NCBI GenBank assembly: GCA_019422525.1 | Contig: JAHZDE010000011.1 | Location: forward strand, 1 to 64,000 | DNA: 64,000 nt | DNA from: Clostridiales bacterium | GTDB lineage: Bacteria > Bacillota > Clostridia > Oscillospirales > Acutalibacteraceae | Direction: 5' to 3' | Shown here: in pieces, positions 9,291-17,628 of the stretch | How positions within the stretch are numbered: the first letter of the stretch is position 1 | Layout of the letters: each line of letters begins with the position of its first letter | Position numbers and translations under genes: made by a program | The notes under the pieces: generated by a model | What the model saw: only the letters and a program-made list of their open reading frames with translations | Database searches by the model: none | Told to the model about the DNA's origin: nothing

Positions 9291-9689
9291 CTATAAGCTG
9301 GGACAGCTATTCCCTTCACCCAGACACGTTCCGATGAACCGCTGGAATGAAAAATCCAGTTTTCCCTCCATCGGGGAATAGACAGTAATGCCTCTCTGCC
9401 GAAGCTGCTCCAGATATTCCATTACCCTGCAGGTATCCCTGCCAATACGGGAAATATTCTGAACGAGCAGTACATCCACGTTTCCCGCCTGCGCCGCTTC
9501 CGTGACGCGTTTCAGTCCGGGACGGTTAAGCTCCATCCCGGACGCCAGATCCTCCGAACATCCGACCACAGGAAAACCCATCTGGTCGGCATAATCCATC
9601 AAAAGTTTTCGCTGCTCCTTGATTGCTCCGTGGGTGTCCTCCGGCGCATCAATGCGGCAGTAGACCCATGCTCTCTTTTCCTGATTCAA
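9291..9689 (-). CDS. Stand-alone resolvase-like domain without catalytic serine
   Basis: A 132-residue protein covering only the resolvase/invertase domain: VYCRIDAPED at the N-terminus, NVDVLLVQNISRIGRDT in the middle. In active enzymes the first motif reads RVST with a catalytic serine; here it is RIDA, so the nucleophile is replaced by aspartate and strand cleavage is not expected. There is no recombinase or zinc domain. Start is TTG with GGAGG nine bases upstream. It precedes the small SHOCT-like gene and the recombinase series. A regulatory or structural role in the recombination complex is plausible but unproven. Confidence 0.85.
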   Translation of the reverse strand: MNQEKRAWVYCRIDAPEDTHGAIKEQRKLLMDYADQMGFPVVGCSEDLASGMELNRPGLKRVTEAAQAGNVDVLLVQNISRIGRDTCRVMEYLEQLRQRGITVYSPMEGKLDFSFQRFIGTCLGEGNSCPSL

Positions 9690-9727
9690 TACTTTTTCCT
9701 CCTGACTTATAGATTTACATACATCTG

Positions 9728-10087
9728 CTATGCGGACACTGTCTGCTCCATACCGAGACTGACCGCCAGCGCCTGATCCACAAACTGCAGTTCCTCCGGT
9801 TCCAGCCGTCCTATGTATTCCCGAAGACGGGACCGGTCAATGGTCCGTACCTGTTCCAGCAGCACCATAGAATCCCGCCGAAGCCCGTAATTACCGGACA
9901 GCCGCACATGGGTGGGAAGAGGATGTTTGGAATGGCTAGTGGTTATGGCCGCCACAATGACGGTAGGGCTATAACGGTTTCCAATGTTGTTCTGGATAAT
10001 CAGCACAGGACGCACTCCACCCTGCTCTGATCCAATGACCGGGGTCAGATCTGCATAGTAGACATCCCCTTTCTTAATCTGCATCAT
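9728..10087 (-). CDS. PemK/MazF-family mRNA interferase-like protein
   Basis: About 119 residues. The IKKGDVYYADLTPVIGSEQGG start and RPVLIIQNNIGN segment are hallmarks of the PemK/MazF family of ribosome-independent endoribonuclease toxins. The start at 10087 follows GGAGG; an earlier ATG overlapping the upstream stop lacks an RBS. The usual small MazE/PemI antitoxin gene is not adjacent: the upstream gene is a 131-residue unrecognised protein. It may therefore be a toxin with an unusual partner, or a diverged regulatory homologue. Such genes are common next to recombinases in this ICE family and could stabilise the element. Confidence 0.85.
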   Translation of the reverse strand: MMQIKKGDVYYADLTPVIGSEQGGVRPVLIIQNNIGNRYSPTVIVAAITTSHSKHPLPTHVRLSGNYGLRRDSMVLLEQVRTIDRSRLREYIGRLEPEELQFVDQALAVSLGMEQTVSA

Positions 10088-10098
10088 AAAATCCTCCC

Positions 10099-10494
10099 TC
10101 ATCCCATAAAAAGTTCCATAATGGTAACCATTCGATCTTCTTCACTAAAATATTCCTCCGATGCCGCTCTGTCCACGGCAAGGATTTCTCCCGGTTCCTT
10201 ATCCCCCATCTGTATCGGCGCCAGATACCCGATCAGCTCCTGGCACAGTTTCTGGTTGGGGCAGGTATCAAGGAATCCCCCGACGGTATCCACAATCAGG
10301 CGGTCCAGAACATCCGTTATCACCATCTTCTGGGCATCTTCAAAATGGCTGCCTATAAAATTAGCCAGATTCTCCGGCGTGGTGGAAATCAGGTACTCTT
10401 GTCTTACCCCTCCATCCAGCGGGTACAGATATGCATACCCCATTCCATCCGTATCCAGAATTTTTTTGACCATGTCATACGTTTCCTGTTCCAT
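10099..10494 (-). CDS. Hypothetical ICE protein upstream of the MazF-like gene
   Basis: A 131-residue acidic, helical protein that I do not recognise (MEQETYDMVKKILDTDG start). The ATG at 10494 has GGAG nine bases upstream; an in-frame ATG eleven codons earlier lacks a good RBS. Its stop overlaps the first possible ATG of the MazF-like gene, so the two are co-translated. Position suggests it could serve as antitoxin or regulator for the toxin, but it has no visible DNA-binding domain. Confidence 0.65.
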   Translation of the reverse strand: MEQETYDMVKKILDTDGMGYAYLYPLDGGVRQEYLISTTPENLANFIGSHFEDAQKMVITDVLDRLIVDTVGGFLDTCPNQKLCQELIGYLAPIQMGDKEPGEILAVDRAASEEYFSEEDRMVTIMELFMG

Positions 10495-10559
10495 CGTTTC
10501 TGCTCCTTTTCTTTTTTTGGCTTTCATGCCACAAGGACGGCGGCAGATCAGATTCGCTT

Positions 10560-10619
10560 TTAAATATCTGCCGCCGTAGTTTCTAACATGAAAATATAAA
10601 ACTTGTTCTTCATTTTCAT
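10560..10619 (-). CDS. Possible 19-residue leader peptide
   Basis: A short frame (MKMKNKFYIFMLETTAADI) with AGGAG just upstream. Its ATG overlaps the TGA of the 45-codon frame at 10616-10753 (ATGA), so it could be translationally coupled. It ends about 65 bases before the 131-residue gene. It may be a leader peptide or a chance frame. Confidence 0.3.
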   Translation of the reverse strand: MKMKNKFYIFMLETTAADI

Positions 10620-10753
10620 CTGCTCCTATTTGACACTACTTCCCGGAGCAGAGTACCGTGTGGTACCCTATGGGCAGCGGCTACAGACCGGCTCTGGCTA
10701 AAAGCCGTCATGGGATTCTCACCCCTCCGAGGTTCTCCCGGAGCCGCCCTCAT
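10616..10753 (-). CDS. Possible 45-residue small protein or structured leader
   Basis: A minus-strand frame begins MRAAPGEPRRGENP and ends in an ATGA overlap with the following short frame. It has no clear Shine-Dalgarno sequence. The same DNA folds into several hairpins (for example GGGGTGAGAATCCC and CCCCTTCAGGGG), so it may instead be a structured RNA leader upstream of the MazF-like operon. I cannot decide between these. Confidence 0.3.
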   Translation of the reverse strand: MRAAPGEPRRGENPMTAFSQSRSVAAAHRVPHGTLLREVVSNRSR

Positions 10754-11092
10754 TGCGTGATCCCCTTCAGGGGGCTGTGACTGGACGGAAGTATCATTAT
10801 AGGCTGTTCAGGTCATTGCAAGGCGGCCTGCCATGAGCCGCTTTGGGACGGACATTTCCCGCTCGGCACCTTCGATGCTATCGTTTTTGACAGAAGTTTT
10901 ATCTCCTGCAGGTGGTCCTGGCGTATCCTCCGGGTCGCTTTTCCCTTCCGGGCTGAACAGCTAACGTATCTGTATCGCTGGATATGACCGCCTGACGGCG
11001 GTATTTTTCAAGGAACAGCAGAGGGAGAAATATTCCCTCTCACTTACTTCCACGTTGGGAGAGAAGTTTGAGAACCAAAAAATCAAAATTTC
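10754..11092. other. Structured, gene-poor ICE segment
   Basis: No gene is supported. A short GC hairpin, ACCGCC/GGCGGT followed by ATTTTT, lies near 10986-11010 and is terminator-like on the plus strand, though no plus-strand gene precedes it. The rest shows GC-rich short inverted repeats and may continue a structured RNA. Confidence 0.4.
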
Positions 11093-11548
11093 TTAAAAAT
11101 TTTTCTGTAATTCTTTTCTCAGCTTCTCCAATATCCGCTGGCGGCGCTTATTGACTGCTTTCTGTGAAAGCTGAAACTCCGCTGCCAGCTCCCTCTCGGT
11201 CCGCTGCTCAAAATAGAGCTGTTCCATCAAATACCGCTCATCTTCAGAGAGAAGAGAAAGAGCTTTATGTAGCTGCTGGATTTCCATGTTCCGTATCACC
11301 ACATCCTCTGTGCTGACAGCTTCCTCACGGAACTGAACTTCCTGCTCCAGCAGCCGTTCATAGGAATCCTCACGGCTGGGGATGACCTTCACGGTTTGAT
11401 TCTCCTGATCCACGACGGTCTGCTCCGCCTTGAGGTCATATTCCTGATACTGCATTTTTCTTTCTGTGGTTCTAAGCACAGCGATGACTTCCTCGCTGGC
11501 CTCCGGATACAGTTTTCTGAAATCCGGAATTCGATATGGCTTTGCCAT
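11093..11548 (-). CDS. Sigma-70-like factor of the ICE
   Basis: A 151-residue protein starting MAKPYRIPDF, with GGAGG eight bases before the ATG at 11548. The C-terminal 60 residues form a sigma region-4-like helix-turn-helix (LSEDERYLMEQLYFEQRTER followed by ELAAEFQLSQKAVNKRRQRI). The N-terminal half is charged and lacks a clear region 2, so it resembles the sigma-like regulators found in Tn916/Tn1549-type elements more than a full ECF sigma factor. It may activate ICE genes. Confidence 0.75.
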   Translation of the reverse strand: MAKPYRIPDFRKLYPEASEEVIAVLRTTERKMQYQEYDLKAEQTVVDQENQTVKVIPSREDSYERLLEQEVQFREEAVSTEDVVIRNMEIQQLHKALSLLSEDERYLMEQLYFEQRTERELAAEFQLSQKAVNKRRQRILEKLRKELQKNF

Positions 11549-12058
11549 AGGCTTGTCCTCCTTCATTTTCGTTTGGGTTTGAAAACGAAGGACAAGCGGT
11601 GGGCTGCGGCATCGCCTTTCCGGTTCTTTAGAACAGAAAAGAACGTCCACTTTTGGCGTAATGCCTTTGTGGGCGTTCTTTTTTCTTTCGTGTCTTACAT
11701 GGTCTGTCAGTTCGTCTTTAAGACCGTACTGGACCATTTCCAGAACTGCAATTTTTTTGGCTGGCCACCATCCAGCCTGTTTTTCTTATCTGTGGTTAAG
11801 TGTCGCTGCTACGAATGAGCAGCGGTGCGTCGGAATTCCAGCGCATAAAAATAACCCTCCAAACTCCAAAACGGAGCTTGAAGGGTCACTATATGGACAT
11901 GAAAACACCACCCGTCAAGATACCGTTTTTTTTTGGCGGGCGTACTGCTTGCCAAAAAAAATGATATCTTATAAAAGGGAAATCCTGGGGAAATATTCGG
12001 GAGAAAACAGGGAAGAATATCGGGATATTTCGACAGAAAAAAACAGCCGCGGCAAACG
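11549..12058. other. Intergenic ICE segment with a decayed copy of the toprim gene start
   Basis: No intact gene. On the minus strand near 11895-11925 the sequence ACGGGTGGTGTTTTCATG closely matches the RBS and start of the toprim-domain gene at 50393, but the copied frame stops after three codons. This looks like a remnant of duplication or recombination between the two halves of the ICE. A terminator lies within the region (11846-11885). Confidence 0.45.
11846..11885 (-). terminator. Intrinsic terminator after the response regulator
   Basis: CCCTCCAAACTCC pairs with GGAGCTTGAAGGG (two G-T pairs) around a five-base loop, followed on the minus strand by TTATTTTT. It would end transcription of the response regulator gene. 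Confidence 0.65.
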
Positions 12059-12763
12059 CTACGACTGTTGATCTTCTGGTGAGAACTGATATCCAATTCC
12101 CCACACATTTTTGATGTACTCTGCTCCGGCAGGTGTCAGTTTCCTGCGGAGAGTCTTGATATGCGCCTTAACCAACTCATCTATGTTATATCCATTGCTT
12201 TCATTCCAGACAAGGCTGTATAACTGCTCCCGGCTCAGAACCTGTCCAGCATGGCTGGCAAGAGTAAACAGCAGTTCAAACTCTTTTCGCGTCAGATTCA
12301 GTGACTCCCCCTTTAAGGTTGCCTGATGGCGAACCGGATCAATAACTAAATCCATCCCAAAAGCCAGTGTATAACTTCGACTCTCTGTCGTATGTAAAGC
12401 GGCATAGAGTTCCATCAGCGACTGGGCATGGGCAAGGCATTCTTCTAATTCATATGGCTTATGCAGGTAAGCGTTTGCTCCTGCTCTCAAAGCAGATACT
12501 TTATCCCTTGTATCTGTTTTTGCAGACAGTACAAGAATCGGCACAGGTTTTGCCTGCCGGATAGCCTGCAGCAACTCTACACCATTCGTTTCTGACAGAA
12601 GGATATCCATAATAACCAGACAAAAGTGTTGCTTCGTGAACAGCTCGAAGCCCTCACGCACCGAAGTGGCATAATACGCATCTGTCGTTTCACTTTGTAT
12701 CGCATATTTAATTTCTTTGCAGACGGCCAGATCGTCATCTATGATCAGCACCTTTTTCTTCAT
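12059..12763 (-). CDS. OmpR/VanR-type response regulator, orphan
   Basis: 234 residues. Receiver domain with KVLIIDDD acidic pocket, phospho-acceptor aspartate in VIMDILLSETNG, and the conserved lysine in LHKPYE; C-terminal winged-helix DNA-binding domain (LTRKEFELLFTLASHAGQVL, SREQLYSLVW). The ATG at 12763 is preceded by GGAGG. No sensor kinase gene adjoins it, so its phosphodonor is unknown. In Tn1549-like elements a VanR-type regulator sits at this junction with the cargo, and this gene may be a relic or a regulator of ICE genes. Confidence 0.9.
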   Translation of the reverse strand: MKKKVLIIDDDLAVCKEIKYAIQSETTDAYYATSVREGFELFTKQHFCLVIMDILLSETNGVELLQAIRQAKPVPILVLSAKTDTRDKVSALRAGANAYLHKPYELEECLAHAQSLMELYAALHTTESRSYTLAFGMDLVIDPVRHQATLKGESLNLTRKEFELLFTLASHAGQVLSREQLYSLVWNESNGYNIDELVKAHIKTLRRKLTPAGAEYIKNVWGIGYQFSPEDQQS

Positions 12764-12906
12764 CGGAGTACGCCTCCTTTCTCGCAAATGATGTCCGCTT
12801 GACATAGCTCACAACATCTGTATAACTCAACAGGCAAATAAATCAAATGGTTTTGAAATGGAACCAGTATAAACTTTTTACCTGTATTTCCTTTGATTCA
12901 CAATGC

Positions 12907-13386
12907 TCATCCAACAACAATAGTCTTGATCCAACTTTCAATTTCATCTTGCGTGGTACACAAGCTGTTCTCATCGAAGCGAACATTCAATCCGTCCCGA
13001 ACTCGGGAATTGGGGCAAGCCTTCTTGAAATCCGCAAAGGTATGACCGATCCATCCGCCATTGGTGGCAAAGGGGTAAATGGTTTTGCCGGACAAATCAT
13101 TTTCATGTAGAAAAGTTTTCATCGCCGGAGCGAACGTGTACCACCAGACAGGAGTTCCCAAAATAATTTGGTCATAGGTCGTAATATCCGCTTTTAATGG
13201 TAGAATCTCTGGCATAAAGCCGGAATTTACCTCTCTCTGCCCCTGATTCACAACCGAATTATAATCGCCTTCATACGGAAAAGCTGTTTTAATTTCTTCC
13301 AGATCACTGCCGGTTTCCTGCTGAATCATCTCTGCTATTTTTCTGGTATTTCCACCATAGGAATAAAATAAAATTAGTGTTTTCAT
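12907..13386 (-). CDS. Flavodoxin
   Basis: A 159-residue flavodoxin with the FMN phosphate loop YSYGGNTRK near the start and the aromatic loop GTPVWWYTFAP. These small FMN proteins carry low-potential electrons. Last gene of the redox cluster, 12 bases after the carboxymuconolactone decarboxylase-like gene. Four flavodoxin-fold genes lie in this cluster, pointing to FMN-linked reductive chemistry. Confidence 0.9.
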   Translation of the reverse strand: MKTLILFYSYGGNTRKIAEMIQQETGSDLEEIKTAFPYEGDYNSVVNQGQREVNSGFMPEILPLKADITTYDQIILGTPVWWYTFAPAMKTFLHENDLSGKTIYPFATNGGWIGHTFADFKKACPNSRVRDGLNVRFDENSLCTTQDEIESWIKTIVVG

Positions 13387-13398
13387 AGGTTCCCTCCA

Positions 13399-13719
13399 TC
13401 AGTCGGCATAGACTTCTTTTGCCATGCGAAACGCTGCCCACGCCTTGGGCCAGCCTGCATAAAATGCAGCGTGAGTCAAAATTTCTGCCATTTCCCCGGC
13501 AGTAACGCCATTCTTCTTTGCGGTTTCCAAGTGGTACTGAAAAGAGCTGTCCACCAGCCCCTGTGCCATCAGGGAAACCACGGTCACAATACTGCGGTCA
13601 CGCAGGGAAAGTTCCTGCTCCCGGCTCCACACCTGACCGAATAATACGTCATCGTTCAGTTCTGCAAATTTGGGAGCAAATTCTCCCAGCGTATCCCGCC
13701 CTGCTGTCTGTTTTGCCAT
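13399..13719 (-). CDS. Carboxymuconolactone decarboxylase / AhpD-like protein
   Basis: 106 residues of the CMD/AhpD-like helical fold (SLRDRSIVTVVSLMAQG, AEILTHAAFYAGWPKAWAAF). The CxxC of true AhpD peroxidases is absent, so it belongs to the YurZ/CMD-like subgroup often found beside aldo-keto reductases and flavodoxins. It may be a redox or isomerase-type accessory enzyme. Confidence 0.85.
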   Translation of the reverse strand: MAKQTAGRDTLGEFAPKFAELNDDVLFGQVWSREQELSLRDRSIVTVVSLMAQGLVDSSFQYHLETAKKNGVTAGEMAEILTHAAFYAGWPKAWAAFRMAKEVYAD

Positions 13720-13734
13720 TTCATTTCCTCCATT

Positions 13735-14769
13735 CTATTTTGCTAATTGAATATTAACTTCTTCCGGATTTCCAAGTGAATCAAAAACCGACAAATCGCT
13801 TATAATATGTCCTAAGATCATCAATCCTTCCGGGGCTTTCTCCGGCTTGTCAAAATACAGCGCAAATAGGTCGCCCGGTGTCCAGAACGCCAGATCGCCC
13901 ACAGTATAGCCAGTCTGTAAATCCTCCCTATGCGTCAACGGCTTCTCCAAAGCGCCATAATACTCATGCTCTCCCATACGTGTCATAGAAAGTGTAACAG
14001 GGAGCATCGTTTTAAACTCCTGCGCCGCCTCGCTGTCGTTAAGTACCGCATCTATTTTTGTCCCGCCAATCGTAATGACAATCCGATTTTCTTCCTGTAC
14101 GGCTGTTTCAGCCAGCTTTACGTCAACCGTGTTCAGCCAGTTGCTTAATTCCTTGTTCAAATCTGCTTCTTCATAAGAAGAAACATGAGATAGGCCAAGA
14201 CTGTTTTTGATTTCGGCATTTCTTATTTGGCTGCGGATGTCTGTTTCATAGTTACCCTCATTATTGTTATAAGTCCAGAAAGGTGCGACGGTTTTCCCTC
14301 CAAAATCATTTGCCGCCAGATAACTTGCAACCGGAGGTGCAAGTGTCTCCGACCATACCGGGCCGCCGACTAAAACAATGTCATAGCCAGACAGATCGGG
14401 CATTTCTCCCACAAGCTCCGGCAGTTTACCCGACTCCAATTCCTCCTTGGCACGGTCGGATGCCTCATACATATCCTCTGAATAGGCTTTCACCGGTACA
14501 AGTTCAAACAGATCGCCGCCTGTTTTCTTCTGTAGACGCTCTGCAATGCCTTTTGTGTTCCCCGAATAGGAGTAATAGACAATTAACACGTTGGTATCTG
14601 CACCATCCGCTGTGTTTTCGACAGATTTCTCTTTTTCCGTCACACTTTCAATCTGTACGGATTCCGTGGATGAGGAAACACTGCTTTGTGTACTCCCATT
14701 TTTACTACTGCACGCACCCATTGTAAACATCAACAGTAATGCAAAAACCAGCATCATAATTTTCTTCAT
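13735..14769 (-). CDS. Flavodoxin-cyclophilin-like lipoprotein
   Basis: 344 residues. An N-terminal lipoprotein signal (KKIMMLVFALLLMFTMGAC) with lipobox cysteine at residue 19 places it outside the membrane. Residues about 60-210 are a flavodoxin domain (NVLIVYYSYSGNTKGIAERL). Residues about 225-344 match the cyclophilin-like fold domain (IVITIGGTKIDAVLND) seen fused to flavodoxins in Clostridia. The combination suggests surface electron transfer or reduction of an external compound. It is part of the LysR-associated redox cluster. Confidence 0.88.
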   Translation of the reverse strand: MKKIMMLVFALLLMFTMGACSSKNGSTQSSVSSSTESVQIESVTEKEKSVENTADGADTNVLIVYYSYSGNTKGIAERLQKKTGGDLFELVPVKAYSEDMYEASDRAKEELESGKLPELVGEMPDLSGYDIVLVGGPVWSETLAPPVASYLAANDFGGKTVAPFWTYNNNEGNYETDIRSQIRNAEIKNSLGLSHVSSYEEADLNKELSNWLNTVDVKLAETAVQEENRIVITIGGTKIDAVLNDSEAAQEFKTMLPVTLSMTRMGEHEYYGALEKPLTHREDLQTGYTVGDLAFWTPGDLFALYFDKPEKAPEGLMILGHIISDLSVFDSLGNPEEVNIQLAK

Positions 14770-14885
14770 TTATCATTTTCCTCCTTCCTAAATCACCCTG
14801 ATTAGTCAATCCGCGCCCACACACTGCCTGACTATGGTTACACTTGCCAATCCGATGATTACCGCCATATAGTCAATGCTGGTGC

Positions 14886-15296
14886 CTACTTTAACTTACT
14901 GTAATCTTCATCGGACACTGCTTCCAGCCACTCGTTGGATGCACTCTCAGCAGGAACCTCTACCGCCAAATGAGCAAACCAGCTATCAGGAGCCGCACCG
15001 TGCCAATGCTTGACCTCCGGCGGAATATTGACTACATCTCCGGGGTGAAGCTCCTGTGCAGGCTTTCCCCACTCCTGATAATAGCCGCGTCCTGCGGTGC
15101 AGAGTAAAATCTGTCCGCCGCCGCTCTTGGCATGGTGGATGTGCCAGTTATTACGGCATCCCGGCTCAAAAGTCACATTACCGATAACCACCTGCTGGGT
15201 TGAGAGCATATTTAAGTAGCTCTGTCCAACAAAATATTTTGCAAATGCTTCGTTCTTTTCCCCTGTTGGAAATACACTGATTTTTTCTAAGTTCAT
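14886..15296 (-). CDS. Cupin-domain protein
   Basis: 136 residues. The cupin metal motif is visible as WHIHHAKSGGGQILL and a second motif GDVVNIPPEVKHWHGA. The start MNLEKISVFPTG has AGGAGG upstream at 15296. Proteins of this type commonly accompany CMD-like proteins and aldo-keto reductases. Between this gene and the flavodoxin lipoprotein lie about 115 bases without a clear gene; one frame reads like a short decayed membrane-protein tail. Confidence 0.88.
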   Translation of the reverse strand: MNLEKISVFPTGEKNEAFAKYFVGQSYLNMLSTQQVVIGNVTFEPGCRNNWHIHHAKSGGGQILLCTAGRGYYQEWGKPAQELHPGDVVNIPPEVKHWHGAAPDSWFAHLAVEVPAESASNEWLEAVSDEDYSKLK

Positions 15297-15339
15297 GTTA
15301 AAGTCCTCCTGAAATTTTTTGAGTATCATTTCTTGTTAC

Positions 15340-17628
15340 CTATCCATTGGATTCTCTTTTCTGTATCATCTTCCTGACATACTGTGCCGTAGAAGAACCT
15401 TCACATTGGATAAAATCTTCCGGCGTACCTTCAAACAAAATCTTTCCACCTTTGTTGCCGCCTTCCGGCCCCATTTCTATAATCCAGTCAGCCGATGTAA
15501 TCAGGCTGGGGCGATGTTCAATCATAACAACGGTATTTCCCTGCTCCACCAGCCGCTTAAAGAGTACAAGGAGCTTCTTTGCATCCTGTTCATGCAGACC
15601 GGCAGATGGTTCGTCCACCACATACAACTGTCCCTGTTTGTGCAATTCATCAGCCAATTTTAACCGCTGATTCTCACCGCCCGACATAGAGCTGGTAGAC
15701 TGCCCCAGAGTCATATATCCAAGACCTACATCCCGGAGCGCGGTTAATCGCTCCTGTATCTTTTTCTGTGGAAAAAACTCCAATGCCTGATTAACCGTAA
15801 GCGCCATAACGGCCTCTATATTCTTTCCATGCCATGTGTAAGAGAGTGCTTCTGCATTATAGCGATGTCCCCGGCATTCTTCACACAGGATAGCCACCGG
15901 GTCTGCAAATGCAACATCCGGTGTGATTTCTCCTTTTCCCTTACAAACCGGGCAAGCTCCCTTAGAATTGAAGCTGAACCATTGTGGACTGACTCCGTTT
16001 TCTTTGGCAAACAGTTTTCGGATTTCATCCAACACACCCGTATAGCTGGCAGGCGTGGAACGGGAGGAGATACCAATCGCTTTCTGGTCGATTACAATAG
16101 CGTCCGGGTATCTTGAAACAAGTTCCTGACGGATCAGGCTGCTTTTCCCGGAGCCTGCCACGCCGCACACCGCTGTCAAAACACCTTTAGGGATTCTGAC
16201 AGAAACATTTTTCAGGTTATGTAGTGTCGCACCCGTGATTTCAAATGCTTCTTTCCAGCTTTCCGGCTGTGTATTGACCGCCAGCGAATCCCGCCACAGA
16301 TTGGCGGTATAAGTGTCCGCTTTTTTCAGCTCGGATAAACTGCCCTGAAAAACAATCTTACCGCCATCTGCCCCCGCATCCGTACCAAGTTCAATGATCT
16401 CGTCTGCCAGTTCCATCATTTGGCGGCTATGCTCCACCACAAGAACCGTGTTATGACGATTCCGCAGGCGAAGTAGCAGCTTTCCAATTTGCTCCGCATC
16501 CGATGGATGTAATCCTGCTGTCGGTTCATCAAAAATGTATGTTAGGTTACTCAAACTGCTTCCTAAATGGCGTACCATTTTAAGCCTTTGCGCCTCACCG
16601 CCAGAAAGTGTATCCGTCCGGCGAGAAAGACTCAGATACCCAAGACCAACCTCGATCATACTGTTGAGGCTGTTTTCAATTTGATGTGCAATAGAACTAC
16701 CAACTGGATTGTGAATTTCCCCCAGTATCGGAAGCAATTCGCTGACTTGCATATCATAAAAATCCGCAATATTATATCCGTTAATCTTCGATGCAAGCGC
16801 CTTTGGATTTAATCCGGTTCCCTTGCAGGTCGGACAGGCACCTTTTGTTAAAAAGCGATTGAGTTCATCCTGCACCTTGCGGTTTAATCTGGAAACATCA
16901 CGGTTTAAGTACAAACGCTTAAAGCGGGGGATAACACCTTCATATTCCAGCATGGAAACGGAACCTGTCTGATTGCTGGTAAACGGCATTTTCAAGGGTT
17001 GCACCGGACCATAGCGAAGGATATTTTGTTCTTCCTCTGAAAAATTTTTTAGCTTTTTATCTGCATCAAGGAGAGGGCACTCCCGATAAAGCCAGCCCTG
17101 CCAACTGCCATCGAAGAACAATGAGAAACGGATTGCTCCTTCCCGAATGCTTTTATCCATATCAAAAAACGCATCTTCGTCTAACTGCATCTGTTCACCC
17201 AGTCCGCTGCAGTCCGGACACATTCCCAGCGGATGATTAAAAGAATACGTTGTGGCACCACCGGCACTTGGAACACCTACACGGGAAAATAAAAGCCGGA
17301 TGAGTGGGGCTATATCTGTTGCCGTACCTACGGTGGACCGGGCGTTCCCGCCAATCGGCTTTTGATCCACAATCACAACCGGCGTCAAATTTTGAATAGA
17401 ATCTACTTCCGGCCGCTCATAACGAGGCATTCGGTTACGCAGATAGGCAGGGTAGGATGCCTGCCACTGGCGGCTGCTTTCCGCTGCGATTGTATCAAAG
17501 GCCAGGGAACTTTTCCCTGACCCTGATACGCCTGCCAATACCACCAGCTTTTCTTTTGGAATACGGACACTCACCTGTTTAAGGTTATTTTCGGATGCCC
17601 CGACAATTTCAATGTATTGATCAGTCAT
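15340..17628 (-). CDS. UvrA-like ABC-ATPase paralogue
   Basis: 762 residues, shorter than canonical UvrA (about 940). Two ABC modules: Walker A GVSGSGKSSLAFDTI and GVAGSGKSSL; signatures LSGGEAQRLKMV and MSGGENQRLKLA; zinc-binding CPDCSGLG, CPTCKGTG and CPVCKGKG motifs. The size deficit suggests a reduced UvrB-binding/insertion region, as in class II UvrA paralogues tied to drug or toxin tolerance. The ATG at 17628 overlaps the last eight bases of the preceding aldo-keto reductase, so it is translationally coupled to a redox cluster. It may protect DNA from adducts of reactive electrophiles; that link is inference. Confidence 0.9.
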   Translation of the reverse strand: MTDQYIEIVGASENNLKQVSVRIPKEKLVVLAGVSGSGKSSLAFDTIAAESSRQWQASYPAYLRNRMPRYERPEVDSIQNLTPVVIVDQKPIGGNARSTVGTATDIAPLIRLLFSRVGVPSAGGATTYSFNHPLGMCPDCSGLGEQMQLDEDAFFDMDKSIREGAIRFSLFFDGSWQGWLYRECPLLDADKKLKNFSEEEQNILRYGPVQPLKMPFTSNQTGSVSMLEYEGVIPRFKRLYLNRDVSRLNRKVQDELNRFLTKGACPTCKGTGLNPKALASKINGYNIADFYDMQVSELLPILGEIHNPVGSSIAHQIENSLNSMIEVGLGYLSLSRRTDTLSGGEAQRLKMVRHLGSSLSNLTYIFDEPTAGLHPSDAEQIGKLLLRLRNRHNTVLVVEHSRQMMELADEIIELGTDAGADGGKIVFQGSLSELKKADTYTANLWRDSLAVNTQPESWKEAFEITGATLHNLKNVSVRIPKGVLTAVCGVAGSGKSSLIRQELVSRYPDAIVIDQKAIGISSRSTPASYTGVLDEIRKLFAKENGVSPQWFSFNSKGACPVCKGKGEITPDVAFADPVAILCEECRGHRYNAEALSYTWHGKNIEAVMALTVNQALEFFPQKKIQERLTALRDVGLGYMTLGQSTSSMSGGENQRLKLADELHKQGQLYVVDEPSAGLHEQDAKKLLVLFKRLVEQGNTVVMIEHRPSLITSADWIIEMGPEGGNKGGKILFEGTPEDFIQCEGSSTAQYVRKMIQKRESNG

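Noticed and set aside
10616..10760. A cobalamin-riboswitch-like GGTGAGAATCC string
   Set aside because: The string resembles part of the cobalamin core, but the other conserved segments are not visible and the downstream genes are not cobalamin-related.
11661..12071. A 136-codon plus-strand frame between the sigma-like factor and response regulator
   Set aside because: It runs through a terminator and a decayed gene start and has no RBS or recognisable domain.
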